Source: Achromobacter xylosoxidans (GTDB lineage: Bacteria; Pseudomonadota; Gammaproteobacteria; Burkholderiales; Burkholderiaceae_B). From it: 64,000 nucleotides of DNA. Under the pieces are notes generated by a model, which saw only the letters and a list, made by a program, of their open reading frames with translations, searched no databases and was not told the origin of the DNA. The stretch spans positions 62,001 to 126,000 of the forward strand of contig NZ_MTLG01000071.1 in NCBI RefSeq assembly GCF_002192695.1. The letters are read 5' to 3'. This document shows positions 8,411 through 17,684 of this stretch, one piece after another. A program made the position numbers and the translations under genes. Numbering within the stretch: the first letter of the stretch is position 1; each line of letters starts with the position of its first letter.

Positions 8411-9582
8411 ATGCACCGGTGCTGTTCGAAGAAAAAGCCGCTGCCAATGGAGTACGGTTCGGGATCGCGACGCTGAATTCGCCGCAGACCCTGAACGGCC
8501 TGTCGCTGGAAATGGTGGACCTGCTGGCCGAGCGCCTGGACGCCTGGGCACGCGATCCGGGCGTGGCCCTGGTGGTCCTGCAGGGCGCGGGCGAAAAAGC
8601 TTTCTGCGCGGGCGGAGACCTGCACGGCCTGTACCGCAGCATGACGGAAAACGCCGGCAAGCCGGGCTGGAACAACGCCTACGCGCGCCGCTTCTTCGAG
8701 CACGAGTACCGGCTGGACTACCGTATCCACACCTATCCCAAGCCGGTGCTGTGCTGGGGCCATGGCATCGTCATGGGCGGGGGCATCGGCCTGATGATGG
8801 GCGCCAGCCACCGGGTGGTCAGCGAGACCTCGCGCCTGGCGATGCCGGAGGTCACGATCGGCCTGTTTCCGGACGTGGGCGGCAGCTGGCTGCTGAACCG
8901 CATGTCAGGCAGGATCGGGCTGTTCCTGGCCCTGACCGGCGCGCAGCTGGGCACGTCGGACGCCATTTTCGCCGGCCTGGCGGACTTCCGCCTGGACCAC
9001 GCGGATTGGCCCAAGCTGCTGGCTTCGCTGGAAGAGCAGCCCTGGGCTGGCCAGGCGGCGGATGCGGCGGAGGACGCCATTCCCCCGCGCTCGATCAACG
9101 ATGGCCTGCTGCGCCGCGCCCTGACGGCGCTGGAGCCCAAGACGCCGCTCGCGCCGGGCAACCTGCGCCAGCATTCGTTCCTGATCAACAGCCTGTGCAA
9201 CGGCAACCGCCTGGACGACATCTACGAAGAACTCGCGGCGCTGAAGGACCACGAGGATCCGTGGCTGGCGCGCGCTGCGCAGACCATGCTGGCCGGCTCG
9301 CCCGGATCGGTGCGCCTGTCGTTCGCGCTGCAGCAGCGCATGCGCCTGCGTTCGCTGGACGACGTTTTCCGCGCCGAGTACATTGCGGCGCTGGCCTGCA
9401 CCGGCCATGGCGATTTCGCCGAAGGCATCCGCGCCTTGCTGATCGACAAGGACAAGAAGCCGCGCTGGAATCCCGCCGCCATCGACATGGCGACCGACGC
9501 CTGGGTGCAGAAATTCTTTGACGAGCCCTGGCCCGAGGGCGAGCCCCATCCGCTGGCGGACCTGGGGCAGGAAGGGCGCTAG
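8407..9582 (+). CDS. 3-hydroxyisobutyryl-CoA hydrolase (enoyl-CoA hydratase superfamily)
   Basis: A 391-residue member of the crotonase superfamily with the long C-terminal extension of HIBYL-CoA hydrolases. Family marks are FCAGGDLHGLYRS (near residue 65), GIVMGGGIGLMMGASHRV and AMPEVTIGLFPDVGGSWLL, which carry the oxyanion hole and acidic catalytic residues. It hydrolyses 3-hydroxyisobutyryl-CoA to free 3-hydroxyisobutyrate, the valine-specific step. ATG 8407 overlaps the preceding stop by four bases, whereas the longer frame (from 8242) would read antisense-like sequence inside the dehydrogenase gene. A separate methacrylyl-CoA hydratase is not encoded nearby. Confidence 0.92.
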   Translation: MNAPVLFEEKAAANGVRFGIATLNSPQTLNGLSLEMVDLLAERLDAWARDPGVALVVLQGAGEKAFCAGGDLHGLYRSMTENAGKPGWNNAYARRFFEHEYRLDYRIHTYPKPVLCWGHGIVMGGGIGLMMGASHRVVSETSRLAMPEVTIGLFPDVGGSWLLNRMSGRIGLFLALTGAQLGTSDAIFAGLADFRLDHADWPKLLASLEEQPWAGQAADAAEDAIPPRSINDGLLRRALTALEPKTPLAPGNLRQHSFLINSLCNGNRLDDIYEELAALKDHEDPWLARAAQTMLAGSPGSVRLSFALQQRMRLRSLDDVFRAEYIAALACTGHGDFAEGIRALLIDKDKKPRWNPAAIDMATDAWVQKFFDEPWPEGEPHPLADLGQEGR

Positions 9583-9682
9583 GCGCCACGCGGCGGCGTT
9601 TCGGCCGCCGCCTGCCGGCGCGGCAACGCTAGTAACACGATGATTTCACACCTATAGCTATAGCAACAGGAGACAGGACATC

Positions 9683-10573
9683 ATGAGCAGCATCGCGTTT
9701 ATCGGTTTGGGCAACATGGGCGCGCCCATGGCATTGAATCTGGTCAAGGCCGGACATAGCGTGACGGTTTTCGATCTGGTGCCGGCAGCGGTGAAGACCC
9801 TGACGGACGCCGGCGCCCGGGCCGCCGCGTCCGCCTCGGAAGCCGTCAAGGGGGCCGAGGTGGTGGTCTCGATGCTGCCCGCCAGCAAGCACGTCGAAGG
9901 GCTGTACCTGGGCGAGGACCTGCTGGGCAAGATCCCGTCGAGCGCGCTGGTCATCGAATGCAGCACCATCGCGCCGGACTCGGCGCGCAAGGTGGCGCAG
10001 GCGGCCGAGGTGCGCGGCATCGCCATGATCGACGCGCCGGTTTCCGGCGGCACCGGCGGCGCGGCCGCGGGCACGCTGACCTTCATCGTCGGCGGCCAGG
10101 CTGCCGCGCTGGAGCGCGCCCGTCCCGTCCTCGAAAAAATGGGCAAGAACATCTTCCACGCGGGTCCGGCCGGCGCCGGCCAGGTGGCCAAGATCTGCAA
10201 CAACATGCTGTTGGGCATCCTGATGGCGGGTACCTCCGAAGCCTTGGCGCTGGGCGTGGCCAACGGGCTGGATCCCAAGGTGCTGTCGGACATCATCGCC
10301 AAGAGTTCCGGCCGCAATTGGGCCACGGAGCTCTACAACCCCTGGCCCGGCGTGATGGAACATGCGCCGGCCTCCAAGGGCTATGCGGGCGGTTTCGGCG
10401 TGGACCTGATGCTGAAGGACCTGGGCCTGGCGGTTGAGGCCGCCTTGTCGGCGCGGGCCTCGATCCCGCTGGGCGAGCTGGCGCGCAACCTGTATTCGCT
10501 GCACAGTTCCGGCGGTTCGGGCAAGCTGGACTTCTCCAGCATCGTCAACCTGGTCAAGCGCGAGCAAGACTGA
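9683..10573 (+). CDS. mmsB: 3-hydroxyisobutyrate dehydrogenase
   Basis: A 296-residue NAD-dependent beta-hydroxyacid dehydrogenase. It has the Rossmann motif GLGNMGAPMALNL at residues 7-19, the substrate-binding loop DAPVSGGTGGAAAGTL (about 115-130) and the catalytic lysine in QVAKICNNMLLG (about 170). It oxidises 3-hydroxyisobutyrate to methylmalonate semialdehyde in valine degradation. The partner semialdehyde dehydrogenase (mmsA) is not in the window. The 100-base gap before it holds a T-less hairpin (GCGGCGGC 9590-9597 with GCCGCCGC 9604-9611), a perfect 12-bp palindrome CTATAGCTATAG (9652-9663) and a strong AGGAGACAGG ribosome site. Confidence 0.93.
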   Translation: MSSIAFIGLGNMGAPMALNLVKAGHSVTVFDLVPAAVKTLTDAGARAAASASEAVKGAEVVVSMLPASKHVEGLYLGEDLLGKIPSSALVIECSTIAPDSARKVAQAAEVRGIAMIDAPVSGGTGGAAAGTLTFIVGGQAAALERARPVLEKMGKNIFHAGPAGAGQVAKICNNMLLGILMAGTSEALALGVANGLDPKVLSDIIAKSSGRNWATELYNPWPGVMEHAPASKGYAGGFGVDLMLKDLGLAVEAALSARASIPLGELARNLYSLHSSGGSGKLDFSSIVNLVKREQD

Positions 10574-10574
10574 C

Positions 10575-11012
10575 ATGGCGCCATCGCAAGCGCAGCTGGA
10601 CCCGGCTGGCCGGGTCCAGGAGAGCTTCGCCCGGCAAAGCATCATGACTTTGCTGGGTGCGCAGCTGGACGTGGTCGAGCCGGGCAGGGTGGACATCGTG
10701 CTGCCTTACCGCGCCGACCTGTGCCAGCAGAACGGCTTTCTGCACGCCGGCATTTCCACGACCATCGCCGACAGCGCCGGCGGCTATGCCGCCTATACCT
10801 TGTTCGCGCCCGGCGAGGACGTGCTGACCTCGGAGTTCAAGATGAACTTCCTGGCGCCCGCCAAGGGCAGCCGCTACGTGGCCAGCGGCCGCGTGGTCAA
10901 GCCCGGCAAGCGCCTGTCCGTCTGCCAGGTCGAGGTGCATGCGTACGACGGCGAGCAAGCCACGCTTTGCGTGATAGGCTTGCTTACCGCGGTGCGCGTG
11001 ACGCCGCGCTGA
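10575..11012 (+). CDS. PaaI-type hotdog-fold thioesterase
   Basis: A 145-residue single hotdog-domain protein. Family features are the FLHAGISTTIADSAGGYAAY region (about residues 56-75), which contains the acidic catalytic residue, and the EFKMNFLAPAKG strand near residue 88. Such enzymes release CoA from short or aromatic acyl-CoA and often clear dead-end CoA esters in degradation operons. The start is one base after the mmsB stop, so it is the last gene of the valine operon and may recycle CoA trapped as pathway intermediates. A strong hairpin follows. Confidence 0.88.
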   Translation: MAPSQAQLDPAGRVQESFARQSIMTLLGAQLDVVEPGRVDIVLPYRADLCQQNGFLHAGISTTIADSAGGYAAYTLFAPGEDVLTSEFKMNFLAPAKGSRYVASGRVVKPGKRLSVCQVEVHAYDGEQATLCVIGLLTAVRVTPR

Positions 11013-11018
11013 ATCCCG

Positions 11019-11054
11019 CGCGCGGCGGGTCCCGGTCGCTGGACCCGCCGCGCG
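11019..11054 (+). terminator. Strong hairpin at end of valine operon
   Basis: A perfect 14-bp GC-rich stem (CGCGCGGCGGGTCC at 11019-11032 with its complement at 11041-11054) has an 8-nt loop, directly after the thioesterase gene. Only TT follows, so it may stop transcription weakly or protect the mRNA 3' end. Confidence 0.6.
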
Positions 11055-11083
11055 TTCATCGCGCGGTGCATGGGTTTGCGGCA

Positions 11084-11773
11084 ATGCCTTCAAAAGAACA
11101 TCATCGGATTTTCCGCAGCAACTGGCTGCGCGCGGCCGTGCTGGGCGCCAACGACGGTATCGTGTCCACCGCCAGCCTCATTACCGGCGTGGCGGCGGCC
11201 CAGGCCACGCACGGTGCCATCCTGACCTCGGGCGTGGCCGGACTGGTGGCGGGGGCGCTGTCGATGGCGGCGGGCGAGTACGTGTCGGTGCGCTCGCAGG
11301 CCGACACCGAGGCCGCCGACCTGCGCCTGGAGCAGCGCTCGCTCAAGCGCAATTCCAGCGAGGAACTGGCCGAACTGATCGACATCTACGTGGCGCGCGG
11401 CCTGACCCGCGATCTGGCCGAACAGGTGGCGCGGCAATTGACCAGCCACGATGCGCTGGACGCGCATGCCCGCGACGAGCTGGGCATCTCCATGCATAAC
11501 CGCGCCCGTCCGGTGCAGGCCGCCGTGGCGTCCGCGGCATCGTTTGCAGGCGGCGCGGCCTTGCCGCTGGCCGTGGCGGCGACGGCGCCCTTGCCGCAAT
11601 TGATCGTCTGGGTCATAGGCGCATCGGTCGCCTGTCTGGCCGGCCTGGGCGCCCTGGCCGCGGGCGCGGGCGGAGCGCCCAAGGGGCCGGCGGCGTTGCG
11701 GGTGACGATCCTGGGCGGCCTGGCGATGGCGGCGACGGCGGGCGTGGGCGCGTTGTTCGGCGTGGCGGTGTAG
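11084..11773 (+). CDS. VIT1/CCC1 family (Fe2+/Mn2+) transporter
   Basis: A 229-residue membrane protein. The first helix block carries WLRAAVLGANDGIVSTASLITGVAAA (written here only as a landmark, residues about 14-38). Next comes a cytosolic acidic/basic helical segment (about 75-140) and three C-terminal membrane helices (about 147-225). Plant and yeast relatives move iron or manganese into vacuoles, and bacterial members are presumed metal exporters. ATG 11084 is chosen because conservation begins there, but the ribosome site is weak and an in-frame GTG at 11066 is possible. It is a single gene facing convergent ygfZ. Confidence 0.88.
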   Translation: MPSKEHHRIFRSNWLRAAVLGANDGIVSTASLITGVAAAQATHGAILTSGVAGLVAGALSMAAGEYVSVRSQADTEAADLRLEQRSLKRNSSEELAELIDIYVARGLTRDLAEQVARQLTSHDALDAHARDELGISMHNRARPVQAAVASAASFAGGAALPLAVAATAPLPQLIVWVIGASVACLAGLGALAAGAGGAPKGPAALRVTILGGLAMAATAGVGALFGVAV

Positions 11774-11849
11774 GGGCAAAGGCCGGCTTGAGAGCATCCG
11801 GTCCGGCGCAACCGTGCCGGCTCAGGCGCCGGCGCGGCGGCCCCTGGTT

Positions 11850-12848
11850 TTACGGCGTGATGGAGTAGGGCAGCGCGACGGCCGAAATGCGCGGACCGTC
11901 CGCGGCGCCCAGGCGCAGGTCGCCTTCGGGCAGCGCCGCCAGCGTGGTTTCGAACAGCACCGAGACGACGCCTTGCGCGCCGGCCGCGTCCACGATCCGG
12001 CCGGTGGGCTCGCCGGGCTGGGTGGCGTCATAGACGTCCACGCCGGCCAGCGCCTGGTCCTGGACGGCGGCGTCGGCGATGGTGCCGTAGGCCATGCGCC
12101 GCTTGACCGTGCCGCGATAGTGGCTGCGCGCCACCACTTCCTGGCCCGGATAACAGCCCTTGGTGAAGCTCACGCCCTGGATCAGGTCCAGGTTGACCGT
12201 CTGCGGGATGAAGACGTCCTGGGTGGCCGCGGTGATCCACGGGATACCCGCGGCCAGGTCGGCGGCGTGCCATTGCGCGGCGGGCGCCAGGCCCAGCGCG
12301 CCGGCCAGCGCGGCTGACTGCTCCAGTTGTTCGTCGGAGGCGATCCACCACCAGCGCAGGCGCGCGTCGGCGGACGGCGCGGCGATCCAGGTGCCGGACG
12401 GCAGGTCGGCGCGCTGCCAGGGCGCGCGCGGCAGCGCACCGGCGGCGGCTTCCAGCGCGGCCAGGTCCGCGGCCGATGCCGTGACGCCCGCCACGTGCAG
12501 CGGCGTGGCGGCAAGCTTGGCCTTGGCGCGCAGCACGAACATCGACAGGCGCTTGAGCAGGGCCTGCGCCAGGTCCTGGCGCACCAGGCCGTAGAGTTGG
12601 GGGGCGTCGTCCGCGCCGGGGGCGCCGCGCCACATCACCAGGGTGGCCAGCAGGCGGCCCTTGGCGGTGCAGTAGCCGGCCAGACGGGCGGCGTCCTGGG
12701 GCAGGCCGGTGACGTCCTGCGTGAGCTGGCCGTGCAGGAAGGAGAGAGCGTCCGCGCCGGAGGCGGCAAAGACCAGGAAATCGTCCAGCGGCGCAATTTG
12801 CGCGCAACCTTCCGCGCGGGCGGGAATCGAAGAATGGAAAGCGTGCAT
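11850..12848 (-). CDS. ygfZ: tRNA-modifying/Fe-S repair protein YgfZ (GcvT-like, folate-binding)
   Basis: A 332-residue protein with a GcvT-like folate-binding N-terminal region (FLHGQLTQDVTGLP near residue 38, YCTAKGRLLATLVMWRG near 60). The diagnostic YgfZ motif KGCYPGQEVVAR, with its conserved cysteine, lies near residue 230, followed by a C-terminal barrel. YgfZ supports assembly or repair of certain Fe-S enzymes such as MiaB, in a folate-dependent way. It is divergent from mltG, and ygfZ next to mltG-tmk-holB is a conserved arrangement in this lineage. Confidence 0.94.
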   Translation of the reverse strand: MHAFHSSIPARAEGCAQIAPLDDFLVFAASGADALSFLHGQLTQDVTGLPQDAARLAGYCTAKGRLLATLVMWRGAPGADDAPQLYGLVRQDLAQALLKRLSMFVLRAKAKLAATPLHVAGVTASAADLAALEAAAGALPRAPWQRADLPSGTWIAAPSADARLRWWWIASDEQLEQSAALAGALGLAPAAQWHAADLAAGIPWITAATQDVFIPQTVNLDLIQGVSFTKGCYPGQEVVARSHYRGTVKRRMAYGTIADAAVQDQALAGVDVYDATQPGEPTGRIVDAAGAQGVVSVLFETTLAALPEGDLRLGAADGPRISAVALPYSITP

Positions 12849-13000
12849 GGAGGCGGTGTTATCGCGTCATCAAAGTGCTGATGATAGCCGTGTTCCCCTC
12901 CGGGCTGGGCCATGTCCCCGCCGCGCGCAGGGACGCGCGCTACGTTCCGCCCCTCTTTAGCCGCAACAGGTCCGCGCGATCAATTAAACTTCCGACACTT

Positions 13001-14164
13001 ATGAAGAAGCGACTCTTTTCTTACGTCCTGTGGTTTTTCCTGTTGATCGCGCTGGCGGCCGCCGCGGCCGTGGGCGGCGCCTGGTATTGGGCGCACAAGC
13101 CCATGCAGTTGCCGGCCGACCGGATAGATTTCGTGGTGGATCCGGGCAGCAGCCCGCGCACGGTGGCGCGCGCGCTGAACGAGGCCGGCGTGCCGGTCTG
13201 GGAGCCTGGGTTCGTCTGGATGGCGCGCCTGTCCGAACTCGACAAGCAGATGAAGGCGGGCGGCTACCAGGCCATCAACGGCGATACGCCGTGGAAGCTG
13301 CTGGAACGCCTGGCGCGCGGCGACATGACGCAGCGGCAGATCACCTTCCTGGAAGGCTGGACCTACCGCCAGATCCGCCAGGCGCTGCGCGCCAACCCGG
13401 ACGTCAAGCAGACGCTGGGCGAAACCACCGATGAAGAATTGATGGAACGCCTGGGGTCCGACATCAAGCAGCCAGAAGGGCTGTTCTTCCCGGACACCTA
13501 TATCTTCACGCCCGGCAGCACCGACTACGACCTGCTGCGCCGCGCCTACCAGGAAGGCCAGCGCATCCTGCAGGACACCTGGGCCAAGCGCCAGCCGGAC
13601 CTGCCGGTGACCACGCCCTACGAGGCCCTGGTGCTGGCGTCCATCGTGGAAAAGGAAACCGGCCACGGGCCGGACCGCCGCCGCGTGGCCGGCGTGTTCA
13701 CCAACCGGCTCAAGATCGGCATGCTGCTGCAGACCGACCCGACCGTGATCTACGGCATGGGCGACGCCTACCAGGGCCGCATCCGCAAGCGCGACCTGCA
13801 GACCGACACGCCCTGGAACACCTACACGCGTCCGGGCCTGCCGCCCACGCCGATCGCCGCGCCGGGCCGCGCGGCGCTGCTGGCGGCGGTGCAGCCGGAA
13901 CAGCACAAGTTCCTCTTTTTCGTTTCCCGCGGCAACGGCACCAGCGAGTTCTCGGTCAACCTGAACGAGCACAATCGCAACGTTTCCCGCTATATCCTGG
14001 GCCAAGGCCAGAACGCGGCGCCCAGCCCGGCCTCGAACCGTGGCGCAGCCAACGGCGGCCCGGCCAATGGGACGCCCGCAGCCGCGCCCAGCGCCAGCCC
14101 GGCGCCGGACGCCGCGCCCGAGCCGGACCAGGGACAGGCACAAGTACAAGGACAAGACCAATGA
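13001..14164 (+). CDS. mltG: Endolytic murein transglycosylase MltG
   Basis: A 387-residue protein. A short cytosolic start and one membrane anchor (about residues 7-28) precede a periplasmic YceG/MltG domain (about 40-335). The catalytic glutamate lies in [21 protein letters not shown] (about residue 216), with [10 protein letters not shown] and [13 protein letters not shown] after it. It cuts nascent glycan strands and limits their length. The C-terminal 50 residues are low-complexity Ala/Pro/Gln (ending [11 protein letters not shown]) and not part of the enzyme. ATG 13001 precedes the hydrophobic anchor; the longer frame adds unlikely sequence. The stop overlaps the tmk start (ATGA). Confidence 0.95.
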   Translation: MKKRLFSYVLWFFLLIALAAAAAVGGAWYWAHKPMQLPADRIDFVVDPGSSPRTVARALNEAGVPVWEPGFVWMARLSELDKQMKAGGYQAINGDTPWKLLERLARGDMTQRQITFLEGWTYRQIRQALRANPDVKQTLGETTDEELMERLGSDIKQPEGLFFPDTYIFTPGSTDYDLLRRAYQEGQRILQDTWAKRQPDLPVTTPYEALVLASIVEKETGHGPDRRRVAGVFTNRLKIGMLLQTDPTVIYGMGDAYQGRIRKRDLQTDTPWNTYTRPGLPPTPIAAPGRAALLAAVQPEQHKFLFFVSRGNGTSEFSVNLNEHNRNVSRYILGQGQNAAPSPASNRGAANGGPANGTPAAAPSASPAPDAAPEPDQGQAQVQGQDQ

Positions 14165-14784
14165 CCACGCGCGGACGCTTTATCACGCTGGAAGGCGTGG
14201 ACGGCGCGGGCAAGAGCACGCATACCGTCTGGATCGCCGATTTCCTGCGCGCGCAGGGCCTGGACGTGGTGTCCACCCGTGAACCCGGCGGCACGCCGCT
14301 GGGCGAGAAGCTGCGCGCCTTGTTGCTGACCGACCCCATGGGGCTGGACACCGAGACGCTCTTGATGTTCGCCGCCCGCTGCGAACATCTGCACCAGGTC
14401 ATCGAACCGGCCCTGGCGCGCGGCGCCTGGGTGGTCTGCGACCGCTATACCGACGCCACCTACGCCTACCAGGGCGGCGGCCGCGGGCTGGGCGCGGCGC
14501 GCGTGGCCGCGCTGGAAGCCTGGATGCAGGCCGGCCAGCCCGACCGCACCTGGCTCTTCGACGTGCCGCTGGAAGTGGCGCGCGCCCGGCTGGCCGACGC
14601 GCGCGAGCCGGACCGCTTCGAGCGCGAAGGCGCGGCCTTTTTCGAACGCACCCGCGAGGCCTATCACGCGCGCGCCGCGGCCGAGCCGCAGCGCATCCGC
14701 ATCGTCGATTCGACTCAGTCCATCGCCCAGATCCGTACCGGCCTGGAAGCGGGGCTGCGCGAATTGCTGGGGCAGGCGGCATGA
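14161..14784 (+). CDS. tmk: Thymidylate kinase
   Basis: A 207-residue dTMP kinase with the P-loop [12 protein letters not shown] (residues 9-20), the substrate motif [17 protein letters not shown] (about 94-110) and a lid region [10 protein letters not shown] (about 141-150). It phosphorylates dTMP to dTDP with ATP. It overlaps mltG upstream and holB downstream by four bases each, so the three are translationally coupled. Confidence 0.97.
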   Translation: MTTRGRFITLEGVDGAGKSTHTVWIADFLRAQGLDVVSTREPGGTPLGEKLRALLLTDPMGLDTETLLMFAARCEHLHQVIEPALARGAWVVCDRYTDATYAYQGGGRGLGAARVAALEAWMQAGQPDRTWLFDVPLEVARARLADAREPDRFEREGAAFFERTREAYHARAAAEPQRIRIVDSTQSIAQIRTGLEAGLRELLGQAA

Positions 14785-15872
14785 ACGCGACCCGCGCCGC
14801 CAAAGACGAGGACGTCACGGCGTCCAACGCGCCGCAATTCCTGCCCTGGCAGGCCGAGACGGCGCGCAACTGGCTGGGCAACCGCGACCGCTTCGCCCAC
14901 GCCTGGCTGATCCATGGACTGGCCGGCATCGGCAAGCTGGACTTCGCGGTCGCCGCGGCGGCCAGTCTGCTGTGCGAAACCCCGGATAACGGCCTGGCCT
15001 GCGGCCGTTGCGCCGCCTGTGCCTGGTTCGCCAGCGGCAACCATCCCGATCTGCGCCGCATTCGCCCCGAGGCCGTGGCCGTGGAAGAGGGCGCGGACGC
15101 CGCCGAGCCCTCGGAAGACGCCGAACCCGCCACGGGCACCGCCAAGCGCGCGCCGTCCAAGGAAATACGCATAGACCAGATCCGCTCGCTGGAGTCCTGG
15201 TTCAACACCGCCACGCACCGCGGCGGCTGGCGCGTGGCGCTGCTGTACCCGGCTCATGCGCTGAACGTGGTGTCTTCCAACGCCTTGCTCAAGGTGCTGG
15301 AAGAGCCGCCGCCGCACACGGTATTCCTGCTGGTCGCGGATGCGCCGGACCGCCTTTTGCCCACGCTGGTGTCGCGTTGCCGGCGCCTGCCGCTGCCGGC
15401 GCCGGACGCCGATACCGCGCTGCAATGGCTGCGCGAACAGAACGTGGAGCCGGCCCGCGAATGGCTGGCCGCGGCCGGCGGCGCGCCGCTGGCGGCCCTG
15501 CGCCTTGCCCAGTCGGGCGAGGCCGCTTGCCCGCCGTGGCTGACGCAACTGGTCGGCCCCTTGTCCAAGGGCCAGTCGCCCGACGTGGGCACGCTGGCCG
15601 AGGCCCTGGAAAAAGTTGCGGCGACCGAATGGATCGACGCCTTGCAGCGCCTGTACACCGACCTGATGCTGGCCAGCGCGGGAGCGCCCGCGCGCTACTT
15701 TCCAGCCTTGGGCAGCGCGGTCGCGCAGGTCGCCACGCGCATGAACCCGGCCAAGGTGGCCGAGGCCGCGCGCTGGCTGACGCGCCAGCGCGCGCTGGCC
15801 ACCCATCCCTTGAACGCCAAGCTCTTCGCCCACGCGACCTTGCAGCGCGTGGTGCTATCCTGCCTGGCGTAA
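14781..15872 (+). CDS. holB: DNA polymerase III subunit delta prime
   Basis: A 363-residue clamp-loader subunit. It has an AAA+-like fold with a degenerate nucleotide site ([10 protein letters not shown], near residue 52), a four-cysteine zinc module ([16 protein letters not shown], about 68-83) and the [17 protein letters not shown] segment (about 172-188) typical of delta prime. An acidic insert of about 30 residues (about 95-130, rich in E and A) separates the zinc module from IDQIRSL. It works in loading the sliding clamp at the replication fork. Start overlap with tmk supports ATG 14781. Confidence 0.95.
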   Translation: MNATRAAKDEDVTASNAPQFLPWQAETARNWLGNRDRFAHAWLIHGLAGIGKLDFAVAAAASLLCETPDNGLACGRCAACAWFASGNHPDLRRIRPEAVAVEEGADAAEPSEDAEPATGTAKRAPSKEIRIDQIRSLESWFNTATHRGGWRVALLYPAHALNVVSSNALLKVLEEPPPHTVFLLVADAPDRLLPTLVSRCRRLPLPAPDADTALQWLREQNVEPAREWLAAAGGAPLAALRLAQSGEAACPPWLTQLVGPLSKGQSPDVGTLAEALEKVAATEWIDALQRLYTDLMLASAGAPARYFPALGSAVAQVATRMNPAKVAEAARWLTRQRALATHPLNAKLFAHATLQRVVLSCLA

Positions 15873-15940
15873 GCCCTTGATCCGGCGGCGCTTCGTCCGG
15901 CAAAGGGCGCAGCGCCGCGGCACTTGTATCCAGACTCATC

Positions 15941-16711
15941 ATGTACGTCGATTCCCACTGCCATTTGAACTTCCCGGAACTGGCCGCCGACTTGCCGACC
16001 ATTCTCGACCGGATGGCCGCCAACCAGGTCACGCACGCGCTGGTCGTCAGCGTCAACATGCCGGAATGGTCGGGCCTGATGTCGCTGGTCGAACCGCAGG
16101 CCAATCTGTGGGCCTCGGTCGGCGTGCATCCCGATTACGAAGACACTCCGGACCCCACGCCCGAAGAGCTGGCGCGCCTGTCGGAGCATCCCAAGGTCGT
16201 GGCCATCGGCGAGACCGGGTTGGACTACTACCGTCTGTCCGAACCGCTGGACTGGCAGCGCGAGCGTTTTCGCCGCCACATCCGCGCCGCCCGCGACACG
16301 GGCCTGCCCCTGATCGTGCACACGCGCTCGTCCGCCGAGGACACCGTGCGCATGCTGCGCGAAGAGCAGGCGGCCGAGGTCGGCGGCGTGATGCATTGCT
16401 TTACCGAAAATTGGGAAGTGGCACAGGCTGCGCTGGACCAGAACTTCTATATTTCCCTGTCGGGCATCGTGACCTTCAAGAATGCGCAGATCGTGCATGA
16501 AGTGGCCGCCAAGGTGCCGCTGGACCGCTTGCTGATCGAAACCGATTCGCCGTACCTGGCGCCGGTGCCGTACCGCGGCAAGCTGAACGATCCGTCCAAG
16601 GTGATCCACGTGGCCGAGAAGATCGCGGATCTCAGGGGCATACCCGTGGCCGAAGTGGCGCGTGCGTCAACCGATAATTTCTTCCGTCTTTTCAATAAGA
16701 TAAAGAAATAA
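15941..16711 (+). CDS. TatD family metal-dependent hydrolase
   Basis: A 256-residue TIM-barrel hydrolase with all metal ligands visible: DSHCHLNFPE (residues 4-13), GETGLDYY (about 90), VHTRSS (about 127), MHCF (about 152) and ETDSPYLAP (about 201-209). TatD/YcfH proteins are 3'-5' exonucleases or deoxyribonucleases acting on damaged DNA. It follows holB by 68 bases, as in many proteobacteria, and is read in the same direction as the mltG-tmk-holB operon. Confidence 0.94.
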   Translation: MYVDSHCHLNFPELAADLPTILDRMAANQVTHALVVSVNMPEWSGLMSLVEPQANLWASVGVHPDYEDTPDPTPEELARLSEHPKVVAIGETGLDYYRLSEPLDWQRERFRRHIRAARDTGLPLIVHTRSSAEDTVRMLREEQAAEVGGVMHCFTENWEVAQAALDQNFYISLSGIVTFKNAQIVHEVAAKVPLDRLLIETDSPYLAPVPYRGKLNDPSKVIHVAEKIADLRGIPVAEVARASTDNFFRLFNKIKK

Positions 16712-16749
16712 TCTAATCTAATTTATTTAAAGTAATTTATAGGAATCCC

Positions 16750-17640
16750 ATGGCTGCCCGCAACGCTTCCGTCCAGAACACCCTCTTGTCGTGTTGCCGT
16801 GGAGCGCTGCTGGCGCTGGCCATCGGCATGACGGTGCCGGCCGCGGCGCAGGCGGCCAACCCAGGCGATTGGTGGGTCTATGTCGCCAACGACTATCCGG
16901 ACGACATCAAGGAACTGCTGGCGCGCGGCGAAGATCCCAACGTGCGCTACAAGAACGGCCAGCCCGCGCTGATGCGCGCGGTGGTGGACGGCGCCTGGAA
17001 GGTGTTCGACGTGATCGCCGCCGACAAGCGCACCGACGTCAACGCCGAGAACCCGGCGGGCGAGACGCCGCTGATGTACCTGGCCATCGCCGGCCAGACC
17101 GAACGCGCCAAGACGCTGATCGCCCGCGGCGCCCAGGTCAACCGCCTGGGCTGGACGCCGCTGCACTACGCCGCGTCCAAGGGCCAGCTGGAAATGGCGC
17201 GCCTGCTGCTGGCGCACAAGGCCATGGTCAACGCACCCGCGCCCAATGGCGAAACGCCGCTGATGATGGCGGCGCTGTCGGGCCGCAAGCCCATGGTGGA
17301 CCTGCTGCTCAAGGCGGGGGCGGACGTGGGCTCGCGCGATACCAAGGGCCAGACGCCGGCCGATTGGGCCAGGACGGGCAAGTCCACGGCGGTGGCCGCG
17401 GAACTGGACAAGCTGATCGCCCAGCAAGAAGAAACCCGCCGCAAGCTGCGCGCGTCGCGGCCGGCCGAAGAAGGCGCCGAGGCGGCGGGCGCGGCAGTGA
17501 GCGTGCCGGCCAGTCCGGAGCCGGGCGCGGCAGCCGCGCAGGCTCCCGCTGCAGAAAAGAAAGCCCCGGCCGCGTCTTCCGCGGTCCAGGGCGTTTCGGG
17601 CGTGAAGCTCAACAACTACGACGAGCCCGCCGCGCCCTGA
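16750..17640 (+). CDS. Exported ankyrin-repeat protein
   Basis: A 296-residue protein with a probable signal peptide (residues 1-38, hydrophobic core LLALAIGMTVPAAAQAAN). Four or five ankyrin repeats follow (about 50-215: DIKELLARGEDPNVRY, GETPLMYLAIAGQTERAKTL, GWTPLHYAASKGQLEMARLL, GETPLMMAALSGRKPMVDLL), then an Ala/Pro-rich tail to the end. The repeats suggest a periplasmic protein-binding role, but the partner is unknown. A short AT-rich leader (16712-16749) with AGGAAT separates it from tatD, and it may be co-transcribed. Confidence 0.88.
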   Translation: MAARNASVQNTLLSCCRGALLALAIGMTVPAAAQAANPGDWWVYVANDYPDDIKELLARGEDPNVRYKNGQPALMRAVVDGAWKVFDVIAADKRTDVNAENPAGETPLMYLAIAGQTERAKTLIARGAQVNRLGWTPLHYAASKGQLEMARLLLAHKAMVNAPAPNGETPLMMAALSGRKPMVDLLLKAGADVGSRDTKGQTPADWARTGKSTAVAAELDKLIAQQEETRRKLRASRPAEEGAEAAGAAVSVPASPEPGAAAAQAPAAEKKAPAASSAVQGVSGVKLNNYDEPAAP

Positions 17641-17657
17641 GGCGCGGGCTTGCCCGA

Positions 17658-17680
17658 GGCCGGCCCGCAAGGGGCCGGCC
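17658..17680. terminator. Bidirectional hairpin between ankyrin gene and gntR-type gene
   Basis: A perfect 9-bp stem (GGCCGGCCC 17658-17666 with GGGCCGGCC 17672-17680) sits between two convergent stop codons. T-runs are absent on both sides, so efficiency is uncertain. Confidence 0.6.
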
Positions 17681-17684
17681 CGAT

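Noticed and set aside
9652-9663. CTATAGCTATAG palindrome before mmsB as an operator
   Set aside because: It is a short self-repeat of CTATAG with no regulator gene near; too little to claim a site.
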